Source of the DNA: Agriotes lineatus
Lineage: Eukaryota; Arthropoda; Insecta; Coleoptera; Elateridae
Assembly (NCBI GenBank): GCA_940337035.1
Contig: CALNHX010005802.1
Location: 36,518-100,517, forward strand
DNA length: 64,000 nt
Reading direction: 5' to 3'
Shown: positions 34,276-45,861 of the stretch, one piece after another
How the letters are laid out: every line of letters starts with the position of its first letter
Position numbering within the stretch: the first letter of the stretch is position 1
The notes under the pieces: generated by a model
Seen by the model: the letters and a program-made list of their open reading frames with translations, nothing else
Told to the model about the DNA's origin: nothing
The model's database searches: none
Translations under genes and position numbers: made by a program

Positions 34276-35775
34276 ATGGAGGATATTTAAAATTTTGTTA
34301 TTTACTACAATTTTTTGTTTTAATATTTTTTCGTTCACAAGTTGGCCGTTCCAAGTTTGTTTCAATTAATTTCAGTTGTCTTACGATATCATCTTGTGAT
34401 AAACGTACACACTTAACAATGACCGGTTGCTCAATAACATGCCCTTTTGGAATGGAACAAGTCCTTTGTGTTTTCCGATCCGCAAATGCAAAATGGTAGA
34501 ATTACCCTCATCGAGAAGTGCGATTTGTTTTTCAATATCAACTTCACGTGCGTGGTTTTTACAATCGTACTTGATGGACGTATTAAACAAATCAAACCAA
34601 CCGTTGATTACGTTACCGCAATAGTCAAAAGCTTTTGAAATGCTTTTTGATATGCTTTTTGATAATAGTTGGCATGCAGGCGCAACTTTTTGTCTTTGAC
34701 TGCCAGTCACGTTCAAGTGATATTGATTGACTTTATACGTGATTGTAAGTTCTGCGTTAGTCACTGACAATAACTTTTCAAAACAGGATTTGTCAATAAT
34801 TCTGCTGTCATTATTGAACGTTGATCTAAAAGAGGATTCCTCAGGAGCTTCAACAGATGAGGCGCGTCAGCGAAGACAAAAATTTTCATTGATAGATCGT
34901 AACGATGCGAGCAAAAACACTGTTGCTCGTGTCCAACTCCGAGTTGATGTTACTTATTTCATCACAATCCATCACCGCAGCTAAAATTTCCTCTACTGCA
35001 GCTCGTCGTTCCTATTTACCGGCTCGCTCTACACGTTCGTCCAACTTTCGCTTCCTTTTCATTACTAGAATGTTTGGAGACACTTGGAGGCATGGTTGGA
35101 AGATGTTTGGGAATTCCAACGAGGGTACAGCATCTTGTCTCAAAAGTCTTGCTGTTTTTGGAGTGTAATTCAACAATTGGTGCTTCAGAGGTACTTCGTA
35201 AGCATTACTCGCGAAGTGGATTGAACATATATAAGCTGTATGTGAAGCAAATAGCATACATTAAATACAAATTAAACCAAATATTTTCGATTTACCATTT
35301 TTGAGGTTAATTTTAGCTTTCCGCTTACAGGGGGTTATCAACCTTTTCGCTACACCAGCATCCTTTGGAAATCCGAAATATTTTATTGCGGCACCCTTAG
35401 TTTTATTATTGTCATTCTTACAACTCGAAACGGCACAGGACGGCATTATTACTATTAAAAAACTAAACACAACGTGTACTCGCTAAATTGACGGCCTCAA
35501 ATTTCTCCTAGATACTGACTTCACTGCGCAAACACGACGAATTTGGGTCGGCCGTCTAGCACACCACGTTATTCTCCACCATGGAAATTGCGTTAAATTT
35601 CAACAAAACAATACGCTGAGATTTCCCGGTGCAGTGCAGCTAACCTTTTAATTTTTAAACGTCAAATTTTGACATTTCAGCTAAGAAACACACCAAAATG
35701 CTTGTAAATTCTCACAATAGATGGCTACAGCTGGTGTTCCCTATGTGCAGGCCATAGTAATTTAGTTGGCCGTGA

Positions 35776-36906
35776 ACAGAACTAAAGGACGTAGTTCAGT
35801 GGTTTTGCAGCGATTGCAAACAGCTGTTAACCAACCTGAAGTTAGTTGTTAAGCCGCAAAATTTTCCAGGGGCGGACCTTGTCGCGAAGCTAGATCCAAA
35901 CACAACAGAGGCTATAAACAACATCGATAAAGTTCTGGACAAGCTTGACATACTAGAACAAAAATGTCAAATCATACCACATATTGAAGAAAACTGCAAA
36001 AACCTACCGAATCTAGCGAAAACCGAAGACATACTTATAGCAAAAAATGATATATTACAAAAATTGGAAGAGACTGACAAAAATAAACCACTTTTCTTAA
36101 CTATTCTAAAGGAAAATACCAAAAGCGCTAAAGATAAAAAAGTACTGAACGTGCCCTACAGCCCAGGAGTCATAATTAAACCAAAGAAAATGCAGCTATC
36201 AGAAAAAACAAAACAGGAAATCCGAAGCAAGATTAACCCGACCAAAGCGGAAATAAGCATACAAAGCGTAAAACATATATCAAAAGGAGGCGTAATAATT
36301 AAAACTGATGATTCAGAATCAGCCAACAAGCTTTTAGCAGAAGCAAAACACAAATTAGACATGACCGATTATGAAGTGTACCTTACAAAAGCAGGACTTC
36401 CACGACTAAAAATAATAGGAGCTGATAAAAATTACGCGGAAGGTGAAATAATAGAAGAACTAATAATGCAAAACCATTGCATAACAGAAGAGGATAAACA
36501 CATCAAAATAAAATACGCAGCACAAATGAGGAAAAGTGGCAATTGGATTTTATCTTTAGAAACAACCGGAAGTACTTACCGAAAACTATTACAAAAAGAA
36601 ACAATCAATCTAGGATGGGCAAGCTGTAAAATAGTAGAAGATCTCTACACAAAGCAGTGTATGAATTGTTACGGTTTTGGTCACAAAAAACGCGAGTGTC
36701 AACGAAAAGTTACTTGTCGGTATTGTGCGGGATCGCATAAAAGCGAAGCATGTCTGGAAAACAGTACACTATGCTGCAGCAACTGCAGTTTTGTAAATAA
36801 CAAATACAAAGACAATCTAGATATTAATCATGAAGCAACAAGTGAGCACTGCACAATTCTGCAAAGGAAAATCAAAAACGCGCGTGAACAAATCAACTAC
36901 GACTGA
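35776..36906 (+). pseudogene. LINE ORF1, nucleic-acid binding, 5'-truncated
   Basis: ORF1 proteins coat LINE RNA and assist target-primed reverse transcription. The frame is open for 376 codons from just after an in-frame TGA at 35773 to TGA at 36904. No start codon is needed for the truncated 5' part. The first residues, VVQWFCSDCKQL, look like the last zinc-binding turn of a PHD-type finger, a domain seen at the N-terminus of some CR1-group ORF1s. A coiled, Leu/Ile/Lys-rich region follows. The C-terminus carries three knuckles: CMNCYGFGHKKREC (C-x2-C-x4-H-x4-C), CRYCAGSHKSEAC (C-x2-C-x3-H-x4-C), and a third starting CSNC with a late HC. No internal stop after 35776. Confidence 0.8.
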
Positions 36907-36938
36907 ATATATATATATATATATTAATAATATTGTTT

Positions 36939-39885
36939 ATGGATCAATATATTAGAGACATTGAGCAACCAAATATAGAAACACACAACGTAAATGATGT
37001 AGAAACGTGTAAACAATTACTTAAGGTAGGAAGTAACAAAACTGTTTTTAATATATTTCAGCAAAATATTAGGAGTATAGCAAAAAATTTTGATGAAATG
37101 ATTATAGTTCTGAACCAATTTAATAACTATTTTGATGTCATAATATTAACTGAAACTTGGAAAATCTATGACAAAAATTACTTCAAAATTGATGGATATG
37201 AAATGGTTTACAATGACGATCAATTCAATCAAAATGTAGGAGTAGTTATTTATATTAAAAGTAGTCACATATTTAGTATAAGTTTACATAGCATAATTAA
37301 TCTACAAGTAATTAAAACATTAATAACATACATGGGTAAGTCAATAGTAATATCGGCAATATATAGGCCTCCATCTACTGACCCTATGAAATTTATTAAT
37401 GGCCTTGACATTTATCTTCAAAATCACACTAATGCAGACTATAATTATGTAGTAGGAGATATCAATATAGATATCCTATCAGATGCTGATGTCAGTCATG
37501 AATATAGAGACATATGTGAAAAGGGTTATAAATCTCTTATAAATAAATACACACGTATACAGGGTAACTCAAAAACTTGCATAGATCATATATATTGCAA
37601 ATCCGCAAGTGCTGAGGAATGTACTCCAATTATTCTTCAAAGTAATATAACAGACCATTTTTCAATCATGAGTAGTCACTTCATGTCATCCGAAAGAAAA
37701 TCGAACAAAAAGGAACAAAAAAGTATCAGCAGAATAAATCTTCAGATGTTTAAAGACAAACTGCAAAAATCTAGACTAGAGGAAACACTCAACAGTATGG
37801 AAGTTGAGGAAGCAGCTGATTATTTCGTTCTCCAACTAAAAACGGCAGTACAAGATTCAACACACAAAATCGAGAGAAAACATAATGAAATTAAGGGGAC
37901 GGAATGGATTACGAAAGGGTTAATAAAATCTGTAAATAATAAACAAAGCCTTTTTCTAAATTGGAAAAGAGACCCAACTAACATCGGAAAAAAAAACACT
38001 TACGTGGTATATAGAAACCATTTAAACACCTTAATAAGAAATGCAAAGAACAATTACTTTAAAAATAAAATCAACAGCGATAGTTCAAGCAAAAATCTTT
38101 GGAAAGTAGTCAAAACAATAACTGGCAATAAAACAGAACCAAAAGAAATATCACAGATAAAAAACAAAGATGGAATAACAATCACAAATCAAATGGAGAT
38201 AGCTAACATTTTCAATCAGCATTACACATCTATAGGGAAAACAATGGCGAATAAGATAAAAAAAATAAAAAATATGAGATTTGCAGACACTATACAGATT
38301 AACCCCAATTCATTCTTTCTCTTACCGACTGATGAAAATGAAATCCACAACTTAATTAAAACGTTAAGAACAGGCACGGCGCCAGGTATTGACAATATAA
38401 GTAGGTACCGACATTCTAAAACAAGTGGCGTCAATAATATCTAACCCTCTTGCAATCCTTATAAATAAAATAATTGAAACGGGCAACTGTCCCGATGTAT
38501 TTAAAGCTGCCGTAATAAAGCCCTTATACAAAAATGGGGACAAACAACACAGAGAAAACTATAGACCTATATCTCTAATTTCCAACGTAGCAAAAATATT
38601 TGAAAAAGTCATTCAAACAAGACTAGTAAACTTCCTCAACAAACATAACATTATATCAACAAACCAATTTGGATTTCAAAGTGAAAAATCTACACAAGAC
38701 GCAATATCCGTTGTAGTAAACGAAATACAAACTGCACTCGATGAAGGAAATCCTAATTTGGCAGTATTTATTGACCTAGCCAAAGCTTTCGATACTGTTA
38801 ACCACAAACAATTATTAGAATGCCTACATAACATAGGAGTTCGCGGAAAGACCAATAAATTAATAGAATCGTACCTACAACACAGACCGCAATATGTAAA
38901 AATTGGAACCTGTCTAAGTGAAAAAACAGAAGTAATATACGGGGTGCCCCAAGGAACTGTTCTAGGTCCAATACTATTTACTATTTATGTAAATGAACTA
39001 TTAGAATTACCATCAACTGGCAGAATCATAGCTTTTGCGGATGATACAGTAATACTATACAAAGGCAAAACATGGACAGATGTGAAACAGAAAGCAGAAA
39101 CAGATCTAATAAATATAAATGAGTGGTTTAATCGCAAACTTCTTACTGTAAACTTTGATAAAACCAAATTCATTCCTTTCACCTGTCGTAATCAGAACAC
39201 ACCTATATATGATACCTTAACTGTCATGAACCCCAACAACACTACAACATATATAAAAAAAGTTGAAAAAATAAAATATCTAGGAATATACGTCGACACC
39301 TATTTAAGATGGGATGCACATATAAAAGCGCTACTAAACAAATTAAGGCAAGTGCTATTCCAGTTTAAAACATTAAAGTATATTCTAAACACCTCGAACC
39401 TAAAAACGGTATATTATTCACTTGTTGACTCACTGTTACGTTACGGAATTATTGGATGGGGCTCTGCATCAAAAACACATTTAAGAAAACTAGAAGCGAT
39501 GCAAAAGCGGTTCATAAAAATCATGTTTAGTAGGACGCAAATGTATCCAACTGAGCAGCTATACGCAGAAACAAAAATATTTTGCCTAAGACAAATCTAT
39601 CTACAAACATTGATTATACATCAGCATAAATATAGAAAGGACTTAAAAAAAATTGACCATCCTCATAACACTAGAACCAAAATAAACAATAAAAACGAAA
39701 TTAGTAGAGTTCACAAAACCATTGGTCAAAAATCTGTACATTTTTTAGGGCCAAGAATGTTTAATTTATTACCTTCCAATATTAAAGAAATAAATGCCAT
39801 AATCACATTTAAAAAAGCCATTAAAAATTGGATCATGGAGCAAGACAGGGTACTTATGTTATCACATATAGAAAAATTCCTGTAA
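36939..39885 (+). pseudogene. LINE ORF2: endonuclease and reverse transcriptase, one frameshift
   Basis: ORF2 nicks target DNA and copies the LINE RNA into it. From ATG 36939 the apurinic-type endonuclease shows QQNIRSIAKN, LTETWK, GDINID, CIDHIYCKS and TDHFSIM, all expected active-site blocks. After a linker, the reverse transcriptase begins near RTGTAPGIDNIS. Between about 38395 and 38425 the frame shifts by one base: the first frame runs out at 38444, while the second continues TDILKQVASIISNPLAIL. It then has FIDLAKAFDTVNH (motif A), YGVPQGTVLGPILFTIYVNE (motif B) and AFADDTVILY with both catalytic Asp (motif C). No RNase H domain seen. Apart from the shift no stops are present, so it looks recently inactivated, or the shift is an assembly error. 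Confidence 0.85.
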
Positions 39886-40238
39886 ACACCAAAGTAGCAC
39901 AAAAAAAATTCAGATTGCAATCATATTTGTGCAATAATTACTTATAATTAATTTTGTAAAGTTACCACTAGGTTTTAGTTAGTTTATTAAGAATTAATGT
40001 TTATAGAAAAATGGTAGCAAGTTACATTGAAGTTACGTGAGTTGCTCACGCACAAGCTATGCTTTTGTGAGTGACTTACGTAGACGAAATCAAATATTCT
40101 CTAGTTTATTGAAATAACTAATAAGTAGAAATATAAAATGAGATAAGATAAATCATAAAAATTATAAATATTAAAATATTATAATAACAACCTAACTAAT
40201 TATGTAGAACTTATGTACAGTTATTCAATTCAATAAAC
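39886..40238 (+). other. LINE 3' UTR with a stem-loop
   Basis: Non-coding end of the LINE. Around 40032-40083 ttacgtgagttgctcacg pairs imperfectly with gtgagtgacttacgta, giving a hairpin near the 3' end, where many LINE reverse transcriptases recognise their RNA. Role is inferred. Confidence 0.45.
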
Positions 40239-40254
40239 CTTATTATTATTATTA

Positions 40255-40955
40255 TTATCACCAATAAGAACAGAAGACCTAATATATGCCGACGACATAA
40301 TAATAATGGCTACAAGTGTAAACCAACTTTCATCAAATATAAATATATGGAAACAAACCTTAGAAGAAAACGGCATGACACTAAACTTGGATAAAAGCAA
40401 AACCCTCTGTATATCAAAAAATGGAGAAGAAGAAAGAATAAGAATACTACTAGATGGAAAAGAATTAGAACAAGTATGCAAGTATGAATACTTAGGGACA
40501 ACAATGAGCATGGACGGAAGAATAGATGAGGAAATAAAAAACAGAATAAGCAAAGCTAATAAAATACTACCAGATAAACAACACTCTCATAGCAAAAAGA
40601 GAACTAAGCATAAAGGCAAAAACGCATCTATATAAAACAATCTTCGTCCCAACTTTAACATATGCAGCGGAATCCTGGAATCCGGAATTTTCCAGTCTTG
40701 GCGATTGGAATCGGGCTCGGTGAGACCATTCACAGTTGGGCACCAAATTGACTGTGCTCTACTCAGAACCACAGGCCTAAGAGATAGAGTAACCAAGTCA
40801 ACACATCACCAATGGTTGCTGTGCAAGCACACCTTATAACCCGGATACGAGGCAAGTTGAGCATTGTACCGCCAGACGCAAGCTTATAATGCACCAGCCT
40901 CTACAACGCAAGGTAAAATGAGGTTACCGACAATACATACATGCATATATATATA
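40255..40955 (+). pseudogene. LINE reverse transcriptase 3' fragment
   Basis: Directly after the tail of the CR1/Jockey-like LINE, a plus frame reads RTEDLIYADDIIIMATSVNQ with an intact YADD box, then the thumb region (TLNLDKSKTLCISKNGEE, KYEYLGTTMSMDG) to a stop near 40633. A frame change gives YKTIFVPTLTYAAESW. Coding fades near 40680. A block at 40880-40955 (gcaccagcctctac... tgaggttaccgacaatacat) recurs at 43613-43677 and looks like the 3' end with a short acat tail. Only the last third of a reverse transcriptase remains; endonuclease absent. Clade not resolved. Confidence 0.7.
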
Positions 40956-41099
40956 CATTAGCACTGTAGGCCTAGAAGGCCCATGGCTTGATTTATTGTC
41001 TTTTTCCACACTTTTTTGTCACTACACTTTTCTTGCCACTTCTTAACCTCACACTTTTCTATATCCTCCATGACTTCTTTTTTCCATCTTGCTTGCAGC

Positions 41100-43674
41100 T
41101 TTCCTTTTCATTTCTTCCCTCCGATGTTGCTTTGTAATATCCGGTTTGGAATCCTACTGGCATCCATTCTTGATATATGGCCCAGCCATCTCAGCCTTTG
41201 TCCTTTAACGGTTGCTACTATGTCTGGATCTTTGTAGAGTTCTTGTAGTTCCTTGTTGGTTCTCCTTTCCCATTTCTGTTGTACCTTTTGCTGCCAAATA
41301 TCTTCCTGAGCATCTTCCTCTCCCACGCTCCTAGCATCTTACATTCTGTTGTTCCTAGTGTCCATACCTCACTTGCATAAGTTACTATTGGTCAAATTAT
41401 AGTTTTATGGATCTTCATTTTGAGGCACCTTGATATACTTTTACTTCCTTTTACTATAAAGGAAGTATTGGATTCACCCCAAAAATTCGAAATTGAGTTT
41501 TCAATAGATCTTCACGTTTTAGAGTCCCCTGATCCCAAAAAACATATTTTTTTTTATTGTTTGTCTGTCTGTCTGTGTGTGTGTGTGTCTGTAAACAGAA
41601 TATCTCAAAAACGAAACGTGGTATGGGGTTGAAACTTCATATATAAGTTTTGTGTACTATGTAGATGCGACAGCAAGCTTTTGAAGAAAATCGCATAACC
41701 GGAAGTAGGTGTTTACTCTTGTGATTTTTCAGTTTTTTTCGATTTTTTCAAAAACGGTTCTAACGATTTTTTTCAAACTTTACATTTTTATTACATTTTT
41801 AATGTGTATTGATGTGAGCTAGGTCATTTTCCAGTTGAATACTTCTAAAGTGGGCTTCTCTTTTTTTTTCTAATTTTTTTATTAACTCCTATTTTAAATA
41901 GAACATCCAGTAAATTAAAACATTTTTGAATTCAGCTTAAAATTTTAGAGAAAATTTGTCTCTTCAACTAACGCTCTATTTTGTACCATTTTTATAGAAT
42001 TTGTAATTTTTGAAAAATTTTGACAAATGCTTAGAAATTAAAAATGAAATTTTTGACTAATTATAAGATCACTGTAAAAGGAAGTTGTGTGAGTGTATCA
42101 CACCAGATTTTTATTATATATGCACCCTCTGAATGCCTGGATTCCACGGTTCCCAGCCATTATTCTTCTCTGTATTTCCTTCCTTATGTGTTCTGTAGAA
42201 TTCCGTACCTAGGTATGTGAATGCTTCTACCTCTTTGAAACTGTACACTTTTCCTTCAGTTGTCCTTATTGTTAGTCTGCTTAAGCTGTCATACTGTTTT
42301 TCGGTCCATGTCATGTATTTGGTCTTGCCTTCATTGATATTCAGTACCATTTCTCGTGCTACTTCGTCCATTATCAGTATTATGGTTTTTAACTCTATTT
42401 TATTTCTTGCTAGTATTGCCAGATTATCGGCAAATACCAAGCACTGGTGTTTGTTGTGATATACCAGACCTGATCTGTTTATTTTGGCTTTTCTGATTAT
42501 ATACTCTAGCGTGCAGTTAAACAATATTGAGGAGAGGCGGTCGCCTTGCCTTAATTCTTCGTGAACTTCAAACTGTCCTGATAATTTGTTTTCTACTCTT
42601 ACCATGTTTTTTTTTGTTTCAAGGTTAGTTTTATTAGTCTCAGCAGTTTTCCATTTACACCTAGCGCTTCCAATGCGTTATATAGTTTTTCCTATTAATC
42701 GTATCAAACGCTTGTTTGTAATCTATAAAGACTAGATACGTTTCCTTTTTGTACTTGTAGCTTTAGGCTTGTATTTCCCTTAATGCGAATATTTGGTCTA
42801 CTACCGACCTGCCCTTTCTGAAACCACACTGGTATTCGCCTATCTCCCCCTCCACTTTTAGTTTTAGCTTATTGTTTAGGTGGGTGGCTAAGATTTTGTA
42901 CGCCACATTTAGCAATGCGATACCTCTGTAGTTCCCACATTCGGTTTTGTCTCCTTTCTTGTAGATCGGTAGTGGTATCGCTTCATTTCCCTGTTGCAGT
43001 AATTTTTCCTGGGTCCATATCTCTCCAATTAGGTACCAAAGTCCTCTCACTAAATGTTGACCTCCATATTTATATAGCTCCGCATGTAGCTTATCGTTTC
43101 CCGGGCACTTATTATTTTTGAGTTGTTTTATTATTTCTTCGATCTCTTCTCGCGTAGGTCACTCTTCATTGCCATTTTCGGACGGATCTTCTCTGTCTTT
43201 TTCTTCATCCACCTCTTTGTCAATAGTTGTGCTTGTATTCAACAGTTCGTTGAAGTAGACCTTCTAGAGTTGTAGTGTATCTTCTTCTCCTCCCACTAGT
43301 TCACCATTTTTGTTTTTGTAAAATATTGGCTTTGCTTGGTATCCTTTTTTTTCTGTTTTCAGTTGTTGGTACAGGCTTCTTATTTCATTGCTTCTGTATT
43401 TATTTTCTAGGGTGTTCACTAGTTCTTCTTTGTGTTTCCTCTTTTTTTCTCTCAAGATTTTTTTACATTTTCTCCTTTGTTTTAGGTAATCTTGCTTTGT
43501 TTGGTCTGAATTTGTTTGTAGCATTTTGAGTCTTGTGGTGTTCCTTTTCCGTATTTCTTCTTTGCACTCCGCATCGAACCATTTTTTGTTTTTCTTTCCC
43601 CTAGCGTCAGAGTATAATGCACCAGCCTCTACACCGCAAAGTAAAATGAGGTTACCGACAATACATACATACAT
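41100..43674 (-). pseudogene. LINE reverse transcriptase, minus strand, split by an ACTTCC repeat
   Basis: From the right: 43674-43264 is the linker before the reverse transcriptase (KKNKKWFDAECKEEIRKRN, typical of arthropod endonuclease/RT LINEs). 43050-42763 has PIYKKGDKTECGNYRGIAL and YQCGFRKGRSVVDQIFALRE. 42605-42140 has LRQGDRLSSILFNCTLEY and VFADNLAILARNK, where the second catalytic Asp of the usual ADD box is Asn, so this copy would be inactive even if open. The frame continues beyond the inserted repeat (41441-42113) with TYASEVWTLGTTECKM, and ends with QRLRWLGHISRMDASRIPNR near 41130. Many frameshifts. Clade tentative; the layout lacks an RNase H domain. Confidence 0.8.
41441..42113 (-). 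repeat. ACTTCC-family repeat inserted in a LINE
   Basis: Full-length copy in reverse orientation: starts tttacttccttttactataa, has a TCTGTCTGTC tract near 41562-41592, and ends acacaacttcc... caccaga near 42108. LINE coding on both sides (IMAGN-type residues on the right, HKTII-PIVTYA on the left) is continuous across it, so the repeat moved into an existing LINE and is mobile, not a segmental duplication. Confidence 0.85.
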
Positions 43675-43677
43675 AAA
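43613..43677 (+). repeat. Repeat of a LINE/SINE 3' end
   Basis: gtataatgcaccagcctcta through gaggttaccgacaatacata matches 40880-40950 with few differences. It ends in (cata)n and is opposite in orientation to the flanking LINE; probably a 3' tail of a separate short retroposon. Confidence 0.6.
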
Positions 43678-44104
43678 TTAATTAAGCATGTAGAAAAAAA
43701 TAGACGCTTTTGTATAATATAAATTCATCTGTGCTGTCCTCTCGGGTTATAGTCTCCTCCAATTTAGACACCATGTAAAATTTGCTGCTTCTTGGTCTAG
43801 AAAGTTTGTCAGCCATTGTGATGCAGCTTCCCTCATAGAAGTGCCACTGGCCTGTGGCAAGAATGAGGTGACGAGGTTCAGTCATATCCACTATACAGAA
43901 CCCCTTCCACTACGAAAATATGTAATATATTCGGTTTTTGTACCCAGAAGATGTAATGAAATGTACAGTTGTAGAATTAAAAATCCGGGCACTTAATATG
44001 ATTCAGTGTATACCTTACTTTACTTTACTTATCCTGGTGAAATTTGTCAAAGTCAAAATAATTACTCATATATGACAGGATGCCTCCATATATCTAATAC
44101 TTAC
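43678..44104. other. Intergenic, no feature seen
   Basis: No coding or repeat signal recognised; a 69-codon minus frame at 43682-43891 has no domain. Confidence 0.45.
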
Positions 44105-44359
44105 TATATTGCTAGCGGCTATGAGTGGGAAACTCACCAACGAAGTGAGACAGACAACCAACTCTTCAATGTATAATGGTGAGCTGTGCGCAAGTGCGGC
44201 GGCGTCGTCCGGCCAATGGGGAAGTGGGCAAGTTTAAAATTCGCTTCTAAAGGCGGAGTTCGAATTCTCAAGCATGCGCACGAGACGCGTTATACTCTAA
44301 GTGAGACTATGTCGGCGCCGTAATGTTTTCTGACGTTTCCAGGCCCTACTAGCAATATA
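44105..44359. mobile_element. Small MITE with GC-rich interior
   Basis: tatattgctag at 44105-44115 is mirrored by ctagcaatata at 44349-44359; the match continues inward with one gap (gtgggaaac against gtttccagg). The interior is GC-rich (gcaagtgcggcggcgtcg), in sharp contrast to the flanks. No coding. Confidence 0.6.
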
Positions 44360-45278
44360 TGTGTATTATATATATGGATGCCTCATTGTTTAACTGTCAA
44401 TTGCTAACCTAGAAACGCAAGGCCCAATTTACATTACCCAAAAATTGCAAAAATCCTCTATAAGACTCGCCCGCATTTTTAATTCCGCGACTGTACATAT
44501 ACGGTTTTTGCAGCAGACACATGAAAAACCAAAACCGCATATATACAGCTTTTGCGTTGGTTTAATATTATGTAAATAACTTGGTCCAATAGAGTCCATC
44601 TTTGTTTCGAGATTTTTAATTTTTTTATTTACGACAGCTTTTCCAGCAATATAGAAATTTGTTTGTGTTTCGTTGGTAAAGCATATCACATTTTCAATGG
44701 AGAACATTTTACTCCAGATAATCTTTTGCTTTGCTCCACAATTATCGGCGTCAATTCTTTTTCAAGTTCTTGGAATATTTCTTCTAGATGTAGCATTTGA
44801 ATGTTGTACGCATTAAACATTTTTTCTTTCGCATACTAAATATTACTGAATAGTAAATTAAAGTAAGTTTTTTTTCTATAATAACTGTCAAAGTGTTACA
44901 ATGTTGGTCGATATGTGATTAAAACGCTAGGAAATTTTTATACCTTGTGTTGGTAGAACTTTCTCAAAATTATGGTTGTGTCAATTTTGAATGTCAGTTT
45001 CTTAATTTGAACTCTCGACAAATTTCTTTTTTTAACATGGAATCATCATCATCAATAAAATCGGATAAAAAAAGAAAACCAAGAAAAATTTTAAATACAA
45101 AAATGAAGCAAGCGATATTAAATTATGACATTTGTCAAAATGACAATCATTTTTTTAGTGGAAGAAAAGAACTAAAAATCTATGTACCAACATTATTAAA
45201 ACTAGGGACCCTGCAGGAATGCAACTTATCCCCTAGAAAGTTGACCTTGAAATTTATTATAGAAAAAAAATTTACTTT
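44360..45278. other. Two divergent unrecognised frames, otherwise empty
   Basis: A 92-codon minus frame (44429-44707) has a cysteine cluster (CGFGFSCVCCKNRIC), and an 85-residue plus frame could start at 45037 (MESSSSIKSDKKRKPRKILN). Neither matches a known family. They may belong to a decayed mobile element; I make no functional call. Confidence 0.3.
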
Positions 45279-45395
45279 ACGTTATTATGAGTAAAAGTGA
45301 TACTTTATGAGGCGAAGATGAAGTTTATTTGGCCGAACGTTAGTGAGGCAAATAATTTAACTAAGCCACATAGTCACTTTTACTCCGAATAACAT
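45279..45395. repeat. Short inverted repeat (MITE-like)
   Basis: cgttattatgagtaaaagtg on the left pairs with cacttttactccgaataaca on the right with small mismatches; arms are about 22 bp and the span 117 bp. Related aagtgac/ttaaagtg motifs recur at 32650-32740 and 45595-45660. Confidence 0.55.
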
Positions 45396-45861
45396 ATACT
45401 ATTTTATCCACAAACGTATTCAGATAAATTAAAAATTGATAAAAAGTAACACTAATTATTAGCAAGTAAATGAATAAAATAATCTGATACCTACTACAAT
45501 TTTTCCGTCGTCACGATGTAAACATTTCGCTGAAATGTTTGAGTTTTGTATTTTGTGTGATTAGGCACATAAAGTACAGAAAAGTTGCTATTTTATCTGC
45601 TTAATCCGATAAAGTGACACTTTTACCTTGTCAATAAAGACACTTGAGTTGTCACTTTTATGACGTTTGCGGATAATAGTTATTTATGTATCTAGGCCGA
45701 AAAACTGGATTTTTATGGACGATGCATGAAATTGCTGGCCGAGGCAAGCAATCAGGCAAGGCCATAAAAAGCAGTTTTCGTCCGAGGTGCATATTAAATT
45801 TTTCCGTCGACCGTCATAATTTGATAAAAAATTAAAGTGGAGTCCGAATTATAAGATTTTT
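45396..45861. other. Intergenic, no feature seen
   Basis: AT-rich, no gene; lies between the inverted repeat and a short tandem-repeat tract. Confidence 0.45.

Larger units (their letters stand above)
32812..35446 (-). pseudogene. P-element/THAP9-like transposase, fragmented
   Basis: P transposases bind DNA through an N-terminal THAP zinc finger and cut with an RNase H-like core. Exon 1 (35446-35329) reads MPSCAVSSCKNDNN, with the C-x4-C of THAP; a GT donor at 35328 and an acceptor before 35235 join it to YICSIHFASNAYEV, giving the C-x2-H, then LNYTPKTARLLRQDAVPSLE with the AVPS signature. An in-frame stop follows near 35012. A second coding block (34850-34381) has HLNVTGSQRQKVAPACQLLS and VPFQKGMLLSNRSLLSVY, typical of the middle of P/THAP9 proteins. 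A C-terminal block (33195-32812) has YHLNQDVVENLFSYVSGMG. The catalytic region between the last two is largely lost. Several frameshifts and stops; dead. Confidence 0.85.
30022..35774 (-). mobile_element. P-like DNA transposon carrying nested insertions
   Basis: Inverted termini of about 60 bp: left 30022-30086 starts catggccgactaaatt and includes tatggcctgcacataggg; the right end (35714-35774) is the reverse complement with minor changes. Inside, on the minus strand, lie pieces of a THAP-type P transposase. A pogo/Tigger-like element (30151-32272), a foldback (33380-33517) and a 5S SINE (34026-34275) have inserted. No 8-bp duplication was found; the right flank is directly replaced by the LINE at 35776. 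Confidence 0.8.
35776..40259 (+). mobile_element. CR1/Jockey-type LINE, 5'-truncated, one frameshift
   Basis: Two-ORF non-LTR retrotransposon: ORF1 to 36906, an (AT)n spacer, ORF2 to 39885, a 3' UTR, and a (TTA)n tail at 40239-40259. The 5' end begins directly after the outer tip of the P-like terminal repeat, within ORF1, so the 5' UTR and start of ORF1 are missing. Target duplication not identified. Reading frames are otherwise long, so the copy is fairly young. Confidence 0.85.
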
